A DNA stretch of 10,392 nucleotides from Streptosporangiaceae bacterium (GCA_025934635.1 JAICWX010000303.1:1-10392); one strand, 5' to 3'; shown: positions 1 through 6,471, numbered from the stretch's first letter. The notes: generated by a model from the letters alone, not told the origin. Made by a program: numbers and translations.

Positions 1-26
1 GCAGAGGTACCTGCCGTGATGCCTGC

Positions 27-56
27 AACATAGATCCGATGTATATAACAAGTCAA
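27..56 (-). promoter_or_regulatory. Candidate leftward promoter
   Basis: Read on the minus strand, TTGACT (51-56) is followed after 18 bp by TATGTT (27-32), or after 17 bp by CTATGT (28-33). This is a good -35 and an acceptable -10 in an AT-rich island inside GC-rich DNA. It would drive a gene beyond the left edge, divergent from the GntR gene. The near-palindrome TGTATATAACA (40-50) lies in the spacer and could be a regulator site. The consensus match is seen; activity is inferred. Confidence 0.4.
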
Positions 57-154
57 TACTCGTATTCCCGGCAAATTACGGCGAAAATGAGCATTGAAGT
101 CGAGGAGCCATCAGATCTTTGGCTAGTCTGGCTCAGCGGGCAGGAGCCGCGGAA

Positions 155-172
155 CCGTGGCCGCAGCCACGG
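155..172. other. Perfect stem-loop in the left intergenic region
   Basis: CCGTGGC (155-161) pairs perfectly with GCCACGG (166-172) across the loop CGCA. There is no T-run on either side, so it is not a classical intrinsic terminator, although actinobacterial terminators often lack one. It lies just before the GC-rich tandem repeats. Confidence 0.4.
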
Positions 173-299
173 CGGGCCGGCGGGCCGGCGGCAGGCTGCC
201 CGGCTCCCGGGCGGGCCGCTCTGCCCCTCGCAGGCGGGCCGCTCTGGCTCCCGGGCGGGCCGCTCTGGCTCCCGCAGGCGGGCCCCTCCGGGCCCGGGA
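171..299. repeat. GC-rich short tandem repeats upstream of the GntR gene
   Basis: A 9-bp unit (GGCGGGCCG) occurs about twice at 171-190. A larger unit beginning GCGGGCCGCTCTGGCTCCCG then starts at 211, 234, 255 and 278, with spacings of 23, 21 and 23 bp; the last copy is degenerate. Several frames stay open across it only because of this composition, which creates long false ORFs and a false N-terminal extension of the GntR gene. No function is evident. Together with the other entries it accounts for the gene-free stretch 1-409. Confidence 0.7.
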
Positions 300-356
300 G
301 CGCGCGAACGGCACGCGCTGCGAATCATGAGGCGCATCCGCATCATCATGATCTAT

Positions 357-378
357 CGTGTATCGTGCACGATACACG
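357..378. promoter_or_regulatory. Perfect 22-bp palindrome, probable GntR operator
   Basis: The half-site CGTGTATCGTG (357-367) is mirrored exactly at 368-378, centred on TG|CA. It lies 31 bp upstream of the GntR start codon. GntR/FCD regulators bind short palindromes with GT...AC half-sites, and this site contains nested GTAT...ATAC and GTGCAC cores. Autoregulation is the simplest reading. A partial extra half-site (TATCGTG at 354-360, then again at 361-367) makes a direct repeat within it. Confidence 0.68.
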
Positions 379-409
379 CCACCCAGAATCTGTGTCAAAC
401 TTCGTTGCT

Positions 410-1117
410 ATGAGTTCCACGGCGGAAAACCGGATGCCCGTACTGCCCGTTCGGCAGATGCTCGCCGACGGCGTCTACGACGCGGTCAAGGAGCAGGTCA
501 TGAACCTCACGATCCCGCCCGGCACGAAGATCAACATCGACCAGTTCGCCCGTGAGCTGCAGGTATCCAACACCCCGGTGCGCGAGGCGCTGACCCGGCT
601 GGAGAGCGAGGGCCTGGTGACCCGCAGGAACCTGCGAGGGTTCTGGACCGCCGACGTCCTCGGTGAGCAAGGGCTGCGCGACTATTACGGCGTCCGGCTG
701 CTCCTGGAGCCCGGCGGCACCGAGCAGGCTGCCCGCGGTCCCGGCCTGACGGCCCTGACCGCCCAGCTCGCGGAGACCGTGGAGCAGATGGCGCGCACCG
801 CCCGGCGGCCCGCGCTCGACCAGGACTATCACGTATACCGGGAGTTCGCGGAGGCCGACGCCCGCTTCCACCGGGCGATCGCCAGTGCCTCGGGCAATGC
901 CCTGCTGGCCAGCATCCTGGCCGGACTGAACGCGCACGCGCATAACTACCGGTACTACTTCCGGGGCGGCATGGCGCCCGCGACGGTCGACGAGCACCGT
1001 TCCGTGCTCGCCGCCCTGGCCGCCGCCATGCCCGCCGAGGCGGCCGACGCCATGCGCACGCACCTGGAACGCGCCCGGGACCGGCTCCTGCCGCTGGCCA
1101 GTGCCGCTGACGCATAA
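410..1117 (+). CDS. GntR-family transcriptional regulator, FadR/FCD subfamily
   Basis: A 235-residue DNA-binding regulator, probably of carbon or organic-acid metabolism. The N-terminal winged helix-turn-helix (about residues 14-78) has the family pattern, with IPPGTKINIDQFARELQVS, then NTPVREALTRLESEGLV, then a wing at RRNLRGF. The C-terminal FCD domain keeps its metal/ligand-binding set: D150 and H154 (DARFH), H196 (DEHR) and H218 (THLE), so it probably binds a metal-coordinated carboxylate. The length is normal for FadR-type proteins. The frame is open from 119, but that extension translates the tandem repeat and is rejected. ATG 410 lacks a clear ribosome site; ATG 434, eight codons on and preceded by GGCGGAA, is a real alternative start. 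A perfect palindrome upstream suggests autoregulation. The ligand and target are not visible; the target may be the leftward gene outside the window. Confidence 0.93.
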   Translation: MSSTAENRMPVLPVRQMLADGVYDAVKEQVMNLTIPPGTKINIDQFARELQVSNTPVREALTRLESEGLVTRRNLRGFWTADVLGEQGLRDYYGVRLLLEPGGTEQAARGPGLTALTAQLAETVEQMARTARRPALDQDYHVYREFAEADARFHRAIASASGNALLASILAGLNAHAHNYRYYFRGGMAPATVDEHRSVLAALAAAMPAEAADAMRTHLERARDRLLPLASAADA

Positions 1118-1134
1118 CCGGTCCTGGCCACCGG
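1118..1134 (+). terminator. Weak hairpin directly after the GntR stop codon
   Basis: CCGGT (1118-1122) and ACCGG (1130-1134) form a 5-bp stem with a 7-nt loop immediately after the TAA. There is no T-tail. It may contribute to termination before the lipoprotein gene. Nothing else is evident in the 129-base gap apart from the lipoprotein ribosome site. Confidence 0.27.
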
Positions 1135-1246
1135 CCGCACCTGGCTGCCTGCGCGGTGCCGATCCGGGGCGCGCCTTGTTTCGCCTCGCGTTGCCGTAAT
1201 GTCGGCTGCACCTCGAACAGCGGATCCGTGATAGCAGGAGTGACGC

Positions 1247-2011
1247 ATGAGGTTGTCCCGGCCGGTGGCGCCAGCGCTGCTCATCGCCGGAGCGATGCTA
1301 GCCGGATGCGGCAGCTCGCCATCCGGGCCGCCGCCTCCGGCGGCCGCCGGGAGCGCCACCGTGGCCGGATCACCATCGGCCGCCACGCCGGCTCGGACGG
1401 CCCCGCCCGCGCGCCGCGCGACCCCGCAGGCCTCGCCCACCGCTACTCCGCAGGCCTCGCCCACCGCGGCCGTGCCGGTCGCGCCGGGGGCCGGCTCCCG
1501 GCCGCAGACCGAGGCTCGTCCGCGTACGGCTTCGGCCGCCTTCCGTAACGCGATGGCCGACCTGTGGCTGGCGGTGACCACGGGCAACCCGCGCTTCGGG
1601 CGGCCCGCCTTCTTCCCTGAGGCTGCGTACCGGCAGGTGAAAGCCATCCCGTATCCCGACTCGGACTGGCAGTACCGGCTCTGGTACGACTTCACCCTCG
1701 ACGTCCGCGCGGCGCATCGCCTGGCCGGCCGGGACGCGCAGCTGGTCCGGATCGTGGTGCCCGCCTCGTACGAACTCTGGGTCCCCCCGGGGGCCTGCTA
1801 CAACTCCGTCGGCTACTGGCACGCCCCCGGCGCCCGCGTCGTCTACCGCGAGCACGGCCAGGAACGGTCGTTCGGCATCGCCTCGCTGATCTCCTGGCGG
1901 GGCGTGTGGTACGTGGTGCACCTCGGCGCCGTGTCCCGGACGGTGGTGACCGGGATCGTCGACCAGCCCGCTGTCGGCCCGGGCGTCCCCGGCCCGCCGG
2001 GAGGCTGCTGA
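1247..2011 (+). CDS. Secreted lipoprotein of unknown function
   Basis: A 254-residue protein starting at an ATG with AGGAG (1236-1240) six bases upstream. The N-terminus is a type II signal peptide: R2/R5, a hydrophobic run, then the lipobox L18-A19-G20-C21. C21 would be lipidated and the protein anchored outside the membrane. Residues about 24-92 are a Pro/Ala/Ser/Thr linker with the 8-residue repeat PQASPTAT. A globular domain follows (about 95-245), rich in W, Y and F, with segments such as FFPEAAYRQVKAIPYPDSDW, LWYDFTLDVRAAHRLAG and SWRGVWYVVHLGAV. I do not recognise a family with known function. The domain is not low-complexity and codon use is typical, so it is a real gene. The last residue is Cys, which could pair with the Cys in PPGACYNSVG. 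It is followed by the DeoR gene on the same strand but separated by a promoter-like region. Confidence 0.85.
   Translation: MRLSRPVAPALLIAGAMLAGCGSSPSGPPPPAAAGSATVAGSPSAATPARTAPPARRATPQASPTATPQASPTAAVPVAPGAGSRPQTEARPRTASAAFRNAMADLWLAVTTGNPRFGRPAFFPEAAYRQVKAIPYPDSDWQYRLWYDFTLDVRAAHRLAGRDAQLVRIVVPASYELWVPPGACYNSVGYWHAPGARVVYREHGQERSFGIASLISWRGVWYVVHLGAVSRTVVTGIVDQPAVGPGVPGPPGGC
1424..1467 (+). repeat. 24-bp tandem duplication in the lipoprotein linker
   Basis: The same 20-base string (CCGCAGGCCTCGCCCACCGC) occurs at 1424-1443 and 1448-1467, a period of 24 bp or 8 codons. It encodes the doubled PQASPTA linker motif. Slippage could change linker length without shifting the frame. Confidence 0.8.
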
Positions 2012-2045
2012 CCGCGGGGACCCCGCCCATTGCCTGAGCGCCCTG

Positions 2046-2089
2046 TTGGGCGGGGGAGCGCGCACCGTAAACTGCGCAGTATCGCGCAG
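2046..2089 (+). promoter_or_regulatory. Probable promoter and operator of the DeoR gene
   Basis: TTGGGC (2046-2051) and TAAACT (2068-2073) are spaced by 16 bp, giving a plausible sigma-70 promoter. Overlapping the -10 and start region, CTGCGC (2072-2077) and GCGCAG (2084-2089) form an inverted repeat; GCGCAG also recurs as a direct repeat at 2074-2079 and 2084-2089, 10 bp apart. DeoR-family proteins commonly bind repeats spaced by about one helical turn, so negative autoregulation is inferred. Confidence 0.45.
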
Positions 2090-2120
2090 CTCTGGTGCGC
2101 GTTTCCGGGAGGATGACCGC

Positions 2121-2906
2121 GTGTCCAGGTACCAGCGCTGGAATGCCCTGCTCGACCTGCTGCCGGGCGACGGGCAGCTCAGCGTGACCGACGCCGCCCA
2201 GGCCCTGGGCGTATCCGAGGCCACCATCCGCCGCGACCTGGACCAGCTGGCCCGGCAGCAGCTGGTGACCAGGACCCGCGGCGGCGCCACGGCCGGCCAC
2301 GTCTCCTATGACCTGCCGCTGCGGTACAAGACCGCCCGGCACGCCCCGGAGAAGCAGCGCATCGGCCGCGCCGCCGCCGCCCTGGTCGCTCCGGGGGCGG
2401 CCGTCGCGCTGAACGGCGGCACCACCACCAGCGAGGTGGCCCGGGCCCTGGCCACCCGGCCCGACCTGCAGGACGGCGCCGGCGTACCGACCATCACCGT
2501 GGTGACGAACGCGATGAACATCGCCAACGAACTGGCCGTCCGCCAGCACATCAAGATCGTGGTGACCGGCGGCGTCACCCGCGGCCAGTCATATGAGCTG
2601 ATCGGACCGCTTGCCTCCCTGGTGCTGGCCGAGCTGACCCTGGACTGGGCCGTGCTCGGCGTGGACGCATTGGACCCGCGGAGCGGGGCGGCCGCCCACC
2701 ACGAGGGCGAGGCCAGCATCAACCACCTCATGGCCACCCGCGCGGAGCACGTGATGATCGTGGCCGACAGCTCAAAGCTCGGGCGGCGCGCGTTCGCCCG
2801 GGTATGCGCGCCGGATGAGATCGACGTGGTCGTCACCGACCGGGATGCCCGGCCCGACCTGCTGGCCGCGCTTACCGAACGCGGCATCCGCGTCGTCACC
2901 GCCTAG
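2121..2906 (+). CDS. DeoR/AgaR-family sugar-phosphate-responsive repressor
   Basis: A 261-residue regulator. The start GTG 2121 is chosen for the GGGAGGA ribosome site (2107-2113) and because the product begins as DeoR proteins do (SRYQRWNALLDLL). The N-terminal helix-turn-helix (about 20-56) carries the signature LSVTDAAQALGVSEATIRRDL followed by QLVTRTRGGA. The C-terminal DeoR sensor domain has NGGTTTSEVARAL (phosphosugar-binding loop), VVTNAMNIANELA, VVTGGVTRG, the GVDALD...EGEASINHLM segment and VADSSKLGRRAFARV. In the family this domain binds a phosphorylated sugar that releases the repressor from DNA. The SIS isomerase and nagA genes follow downstream, so the likely effector is an amino-sugar phosphate and the likely target the promoter near 2968. 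AgaR is the closest named relative, but the exact sugar cannot be told. Confidence 0.95.
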   Translation: MSRYQRWNALLDLLPGDGQLSVTDAAQALGVSEATIRRDLDQLARQQLVTRTRGGATAGHVSYDLPLRYKTARHAPEKQRIGRAAAALVAPGAAVALNGGTTTSEVARALATRPDLQDGAGVPTITVVTNAMNIANELAVRQHIKIVVTGGVTRGQSYELIGPLASLVLAELTLDWAVLGVDALDPRSGAAAHHEGEASINHLMATRAEHVMIVADSSKLGRRAFARVCAPDEIDVVVTDRDARPDLLAALTERGIRVVTA

Positions 2907-2918
2907 CCGTCCGCCTCC

Positions 2919-2951
2919 CACGGAACCGGGCCGGAACCGCGCCATTCCGTG
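2919..2951 (+). terminator. Possible terminator hairpin after the DeoR gene
   Basis: CACGGAA (2919-2925) pairs perfectly with TTCCGTG (2945-2951) around a 19-nt GC-rich loop that contains a nested CCGGGCCGG. There is no T-run. The right arm runs into the region where the -35 of the next promoter would lie, so it could also influence that promoter. Confidence 0.35.
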
Positions 2952-2967
2952 CTCATCCATACTGATC

Positions 2968-2988
2968 TATAATGCTTGTATACAGCAT
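2968..2988 (+). promoter_or_regulatory. Promoter -10 and operator-like site for the SIS-nagA operon
   Basis: A consensus -10 (TATAAT, 2968-2973) sits in a distinct AT-rich island. The -35 is weak (TTCCGT at 2945-2950 with a 17-bp spacer). Just downstream is the 8-bp palindrome TGTATACA (2977-2984), flanked by ATGC (2972-2975) and GCAT (2985-2988), at the expected transcription start. A repressor bound here would block the promoter. Candidates are the DeoR protein next door or a GntR-type protein, since the core GTATAC resembles GT...AC half-sites. The sequence is seen; the role is inferred. Confidence 0.5.
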
Positions 2989-3032
2989 TTATCGATCAAT
3001 ATCGCGCACAACACATGCTCGATGGGGGTGTC

Positions 3033-3941
3033 ATGAGCTATCTGACGGACGAGATCGCCAGCCAGCCGGGTTGCTGGTCGCGGGCGATCGAGGTGGCTGG
3101 CTCGGCGGGTGCCGCGCTGCCCGGGCCGGGCGAGCGGGTCGCTGCGATCGGCTGCGGCTCCTCGCTCAACGTCGCGCGCTGCTACGCGGCCCTGCGCGAA
3201 GCGGCGGCCCAGGGCGAGACTGACGCCTTTCCCGCGTCGGAGGTGCCCGCCACCCGGGGGTACGACCGGCTCGTGTACATCTCCCGCACCGGCACCACCA
3301 CCGAGGTGCTCGACGCCCTGCGCCAGGCGCCCGCGGGCACCCCGACGACCGCGATCACGGCCGCCCCGGAAGCGGCGCTGGCCCGTGCGGCGGGGCACCT
3401 GGTGCTGCTCGACTTCGCCGACGAATGTTCCGTGGTCTCCAGCCGGTTCATCACCAGCTCGATCGTGCTGCTCCGCGCGCACCTGGCGGCCGGCCCCGGC
3501 GTTTCGCCCCAGGTCGCGGCGGAGGTCCGCGCCCTGCCCGCCGCCGCGGCCCGGGCGGTGGACCGCCCGCTGCCGCCGGATCTCCAGGATCGGGCCGAGT
3601 TCACCTTCCTCGGCTGCGGCTGGGCGGCCGCGGTGGCCGCCGAGGCCGCGCTGAAACTGCGCGAGGCCTCGCGCACCTGGGCCGAGTCGTATCCCGCGAT
3701 GGAGTACCGGCACGGTCCCATCAGCGTCAGCGATGAGAACACGGTGGTGTGGGCCCTCGGCGAGGTGCCGGCCGACCTGCTCGCCGATGCCCGCCGCACC
3801 GGGGCCACCGTGATCGCCTCCGGCGCCGACCCGCTCGTCGCGCTGATCGGAGCGCAGCGGCTCGCCGCGGCGCTGGCCGAGCGGAAGGACATCGACCCGG
3901 ACCAGCCGCGGGCCCTGTCGCGTTCTGTCATCCTGGCGTGA
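3033..3941 (+). CDS. SIS-domain phosphosugar isomerase/deaminase (GlmS C-terminal/AgaS-like)
   Basis: A 302-residue protein with two SIS domains and no glutaminase domain. SIS1 has GCGSS at 40-44 and ISRTGTTTEV at 83-92; SIS2 has FLGCGW and ALKLREASRTWAESYPAMEYRHGP. E224 and H227 of EYRHGP correspond to catalytic positions in the GlmS isomerase domain (GELKHGP). The C-terminus DPDQPRALSRSVIL matches the GlmS tail, but Arg297 stands where GlmS has its Schiff-base lysine. The probable role is conversion of glucosamine- or galactosamine-6-phosphate to a ketose phosphate with loss of ammonia, replacing NagB; fructosamine-type substrates are possible. ATG 3033 is chosen because GGGGGTG lies upstream and MSYLTDEIASQP is the typical start; in-frame ATGs at 2976 and 3015 are less likely. 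The stop overlaps the nagA start by one base. Confidence 0.9.
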   Translation: MSYLTDEIASQPGCWSRAIEVAGSAGAALPGPGERVAAIGCGSSLNVARCYAALREAAAQGETDAFPASEVPATRGYDRLVYISRTGTTTEVLDALRQAPAGTPTTAITAAPEAALARAAGHLVLLDFADECSVVSSRFITSSIVLLRAHLAAGPGVSPQVAAEVRALPAAAARAVDRPLPPDLQDRAEFTFLGCGWAAAVAAEAALKLREASRTWAESYPAMEYRHGPISVSDENTVVWALGEVPADLLADARRTGATVIASGADPLVALIGAQRLAAALAERKDIDPDQPRALSRSVILA

Positions 3942-5125
3942 TGCAGCCCGCTGCCGCCTCTGCCCGCCTGCTAGCCGGCGGGCGCGTGGTTACGCCCGGC
4001 GGGGTACTGAGCCCCGGCTGGATCCGGCTGGCCGGTGACCTGATCGACGCGATCGGTCCCGGTGAGCCGCCGGAACCGGGGCCGGCCGGCCCTCCCGTTA
4101 CCGACCTGCGGGGGCGCTGGGTGCTCCCCGGGTTCGTCGACATGCACGTGCACGGGGGCGGTGGCACGTCGTTCACCGAGGGACCGGCCGACGACGCCAG
4201 GCGCGCCGCGGAGTTCCACCGCCGGCACGGCAGCACCACCATCGTGGCCAGCCTGGTGACCGCGCCGGTGGCCGAACTCGAAGCCCGGGCCGCGATGCTG
4301 GCCGCCCTGGCCCGCGAGGGCGTGATCGCCGGGATCCACCTCGAAGGGCCGTTCCTGTCCGCGGCCAGGTGCGGCGCCCAGGATCCGCGGCACATGATCG
4401 CCCCCGACGTGGCTGTCTTCGCCTCGCTGCACGCCGCCGCCGCGGGCCAGCTGCGGGTCATCACCATCGCCCCGGAACTGCCCGGGACCACCGGCCTGAT
4501 CGAGGCGGCCGTCCGGGCCGGCGTCATCGCCGCGGTCGGCCACACCGACGCCACCGCGGACATCACCTCGGGTGCCGTCGACGCCGGCGCGACCCATGCG
4601 ACGCATCTTTTCAACGGCATGCGGCCGCTGCACCACCGCGAGCCCGGCCCGATCGGCGCGCTGCTCGACCGGGACGAGGTCACCTGCGAGGTGATCGCCG
4701 ACGGCGTGCACCTGCACGACACCGCCATCCGCCTCACGGCCCGGGCCGCTGGCGCGGGTCGGCTGGTCCTCATCACCGATGCGATGGCGGCCGCCGGCAT
4801 GCCTGACGGCGGATACGGCCTCGGGTCGCTGCGGGTAGCGGTAGCCGGGGGAGTGGCGCGCCTGGCCGGCGGCGACGAGCCCGGGGCGATCGCCGGGTCG
4901 ACCGCCACGATGGCCGGCGTCGTCAGGCACGCCGTCGTCGCCGCGGGCCTGCCGGTTACCGAGGTCGCCGCGGCCGCCAGCACCACCCCGGCCCGGGTCC
5001 TCGGCCTGAGCGACCGGACCGGCGCGCTGCATCCCGGCCTGGCCGCGGATCTCGTCGTCTGCGAGGAGGATTTCCGGCTGCGCGCGGTGATGAGGCACGG
5101 CGAGTGGCTCGGCGAGAGCACCTAG
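3941..5125 (+). CDS. nagA: N-acetylglucosamine-6-phosphate (or galactosamine-6-phosphate) deacetylase
   Basis: A 394-residue cytoplasmic amidohydrolase that removes acetate from an N-acetylhexosamine 6-phosphate, giving the substrate for the SIS enzyme. The first metal motif is PGFVDMHVHGGGG (H69, H71). Metal and substrate residues follow: E135 (HLEGPF), H201 (GHTDAT), H222 with THLFNGMRPLHH, DGVHLH, and the catalytic D280 (LITDAM). All key residues of the NagA/AgaA family are present and the length is normal. The C-terminal small domain ends with GLAADLVVCEEDFRLRAVMRHGEW, as in other amidohydrolases. ATG 3941 overlaps the SIS stop codon (TGATG), indicating translational coupling; a GTG sits one codon upstream. 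NagA and AgaA cannot be separated from sequence alone. Confidence 0.95.
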   Translation: MQPAAASARLLAGGRVVTPGGVLSPGWIRLAGDLIDAIGPGEPPEPGPAGPPVTDLRGRWVLPGFVDMHVHGGGGTSFTEGPADDARRAAEFHRRHGSTTIVASLVTAPVAELEARAAMLAALAREGVIAGIHLEGPFLSAARCGAQDPRHMIAPDVAVFASLHAAAAGQLRVITIAPELPGTTGLIEAAVRAGVIAAVGHTDATADITSGAVDAGATHATHLFNGMRPLHHREPGPIGALLDRDEVTCEVIADGVHLHDTAIRLTARAAGAGRLVLITDAMAAAGMPDGGYGLGSLRVAVAGGVARLAGGDEPGAIAGSTATMAGVVRHAVVAAGLPVTEVAAAASTTPARVLGLSDRTGALHPGLAADLVVCEEDFRLRAVMRHGEWLGEST

Positions 5126-5137
5126 CGCCCCGCCGGA

Positions 5138-6340
5138 TCAGTGCCCGGCGCGGACCGAACCCGTCAGCCGCCCGGTTCCGGCGCTGACCTCGCACACCAC
5201 GATGCGCTGGCCGGCCTGCCAGGCCTCCTGGTTCGGGTAGACGTACGCCTGGGTCAGGCCGATGGTAGCGAGCTGCGGGTTCAGGTACCCGCTCAGCCTG
5301 CTGGCGCAGCCGTCGCCTGCCTGCTGCCGCACCGCCGCCGAGCCGGGCCAGGCCGCGGCGGGCAGGCTGAACCGGGCGAACACCTCGGCGTCGTGCGGGC
5401 TCGCGCAGGGCACCAGGGTGAAGCTGAGCGAACTCGAGCCGGAGTTGATGCACTGACCAGGGCGAAGCCCGAACACAGCGGCCGGCCGGTAGGTGACCAC
5501 CGTCTTGGGCTTGAACCCGTGCGTGACCATGGCCAGGACGCCCGCCGCCACTCCGACCAAGGCGATGACCCCGATGATGATGCCCACCACCGCCAGCGGC
5601 CTGACATCCCGGCTCTCTTCTCTGTCCCGGTCCTCCTGGTCGGCGTCCGGACTCGCCATGGCCGCCCCGGCCAGCTCCGCCTCAGCCGGTACCGCCTCGG
5701 CGGACTCTGTCTCGGCGGACTCTGTCTCCACCTCTACCGGTGCTACTTCTACAGATGCTGTCTCCGCGGGTGCCGTCTCCGCGGGTGCCGTCTCCGCGGG
5801 TGCTGTCTCCGCGGGTACTGCCACTGCGGGTGTCTCTGCGTGTGCCGCTTCCGTGCATTCCGCGCCCGCGTGTCCCGCCTTGGCGCCCTCGGCTTGCGCT
5901 GCCTCGGCTTGCGCTGGCTTAGCTCGCGCTGGCTTGGCTCGCGCCGGTTTAGCTTGCGCTGTCTTGGCTCGTGCTGCACTAGTTCGCGCTGGCCTGGCTC
6001 GCGCCGGTTTAGCTCGTGCTGTCCTGGCTCCCGCTCGCTCAGCTTTCACGGGCGCTGTCTGCGCTTGCCCAGATTCGGGAACTGCCGCATCCGCAGCCGC
6101 CACCGGTTCCGCATGCCCTGTCGCAGCCGCGGGTTCCGCCGTCGCAGCCACCGGGTCTGCGAGCGCTGGTTTCGTAGCCATCGTTTCTGCGGTCACGGTT
6201 TCCGTGAGGCCTCCGGCCTGCCCGGCCGGGTCCTCCGTCACCGCCTCGGCCTGCGTCCGCTCGGCCGTCGCCGGCTCATGACGCCCGGCCGCCGTCGGCT
6301 CGTGCGGAGCCCCCGCGTTCACCCTCGCCGGCGCGACCAT
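5138..6340 (-). CDS. Membrane protein with repeat-rich cytoplasmic region and C-terminal Septum_form domain
   Basis: A 400-residue protein whose start at 6340 has GGAGG four bases upstream. Residues 1-98 are mildly acidic and Ala/Thr/Glu-rich. Residues 99-143 are strongly basic, with repeats of the type KPARA that resemble the histone H1 tail. Residues 144-240 are acidic, including PAETA four times (177-195). One membrane helix follows (about 249-272, VVGIIIGVIALVGVAAGVLAMV). The outer domain (about 275-400) has four cysteines (297, 312, 345, 383), probably two disulfides, and the pattern GQCINS...VPCASPHDAEVFARF...CASRLSGY typical of the Septum_form family (PF13845). That family is described as secreted or membrane proteins linked to septation; the biochemical role is unknown. 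No signal peptide precedes the helix, so the repeat part should face the cytoplasm. The gene converges on nagA with a 12-base gap. Confidence 0.85.
   Translation of the reverse strand: MVAPARVNAGAPHEPTAAGRHEPATAERTQAEAVTEDPAGQAGGLTETVTAETMATKPALADPVAATAEPAAATGHAEPVAAADAAVPESGQAQTAPVKAERAGARTARAKPARARPARTSAARAKTAQAKPARAKPARAKPAQAEAAQAEGAKAGHAGAECTEAAHAETPAVAVPAETAPAETAPAETAPAETASVEVAPVEVETESAETESAEAVPAEAELAGAAMASPDADQEDRDREESRDVRPLAVVGIIIGVIALVGVAAGVLAMVTHGFKPKTVVTYRPAAVFGLRPGQCINSGSSSLSFTLVPCASPHDAEVFARFSLPAAAWPGSAAVRQQAGDGCASRLSGYLNPQLATIGLTQAYVYPNQEAWQAGQRIVVCEVSAGTGRLTGSVRAGH
5760..5819 (-). repeat. 15-bp tandem repeat coding PAETA
   Basis: Four head-to-tail 15-bp units (plus strand GTCTCCGCGGGTGCC with single-base changes) start at 5760, 5775, 5790 and 5805. 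They encode PAETA four times on the minus strand. A related doubled 15-bp unit (GGCGGACTCTGTCTC type) lies near 5700-5728 and encodes TESAE. Being whole-codon repeats, they can expand or contract without frameshift. Confidence 0.85.
5912..6022 (-). repeat. Degenerate repeats coding KPARA/KPAQA
   Basis: Degenerate 15-bp units, read on the plus strand as GCTCGCGCTGGCTTG-like strings, encode KPARA, RPART, KTAQA, KPARA, KPARA and KPAQA on the minus strand. The DNA copies have diverged at synonymous positions more than the peptide has, which suggests the peptide pattern is kept by selection. The resulting basic block is at residues 111-145. Confidence 0.7.
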
Positions 6341-6471
6341 CCGCCCTCCATCGTGCCCCCTCAGCGTGCCTGACGCCCGCTATCGCCGACCCCGCTCTAC
6401 GTCGGCTTTCTTGCCCGGGCAGCGCACGACCAAGATCACGAAGTGCGCATCGCCCGCACTACTTCCCCTGT

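Noticed and set aside
211..299. CRISPR-like spacing in the left tandem repeats
   Set aside because: The units are contiguous with no unique spacers and no cas genes are present.
119..409. N-terminal extension of the GntR frame (open from 119)
   Set aside because: It translates tandem GC-rich repeats into Gly/Pro/Arg-rich sequence and runs through the palindrome; GntR proteins start near residue 1 of the 410 start.
39..413. Open frames on both strands at the left edge
   Set aside because: They are low-complexity translations of the repeat, with no ribosome site or family resemblance.
955..1695. Minus-strand frame across the GntR and lipoprotein genes
   Set aside because: It has no recognisable domain and overlaps two well-supported plus-strand genes.
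3928..5121. Two long minus-strand frames opposite nagA
   Set aside because: They are complementary-frame artefacts of high-GC coding; all NagA catalytic motifs are on the plus strand.
5141..6373. Long plus-strand frames across the Septum_form gene (5141-6373 and 5493-6281)
   Set aside because: They owe their openness to the Ala-rich repeats. The minus strand carries the ribosome site, membrane helix, four cysteines and Septum_form pattern.
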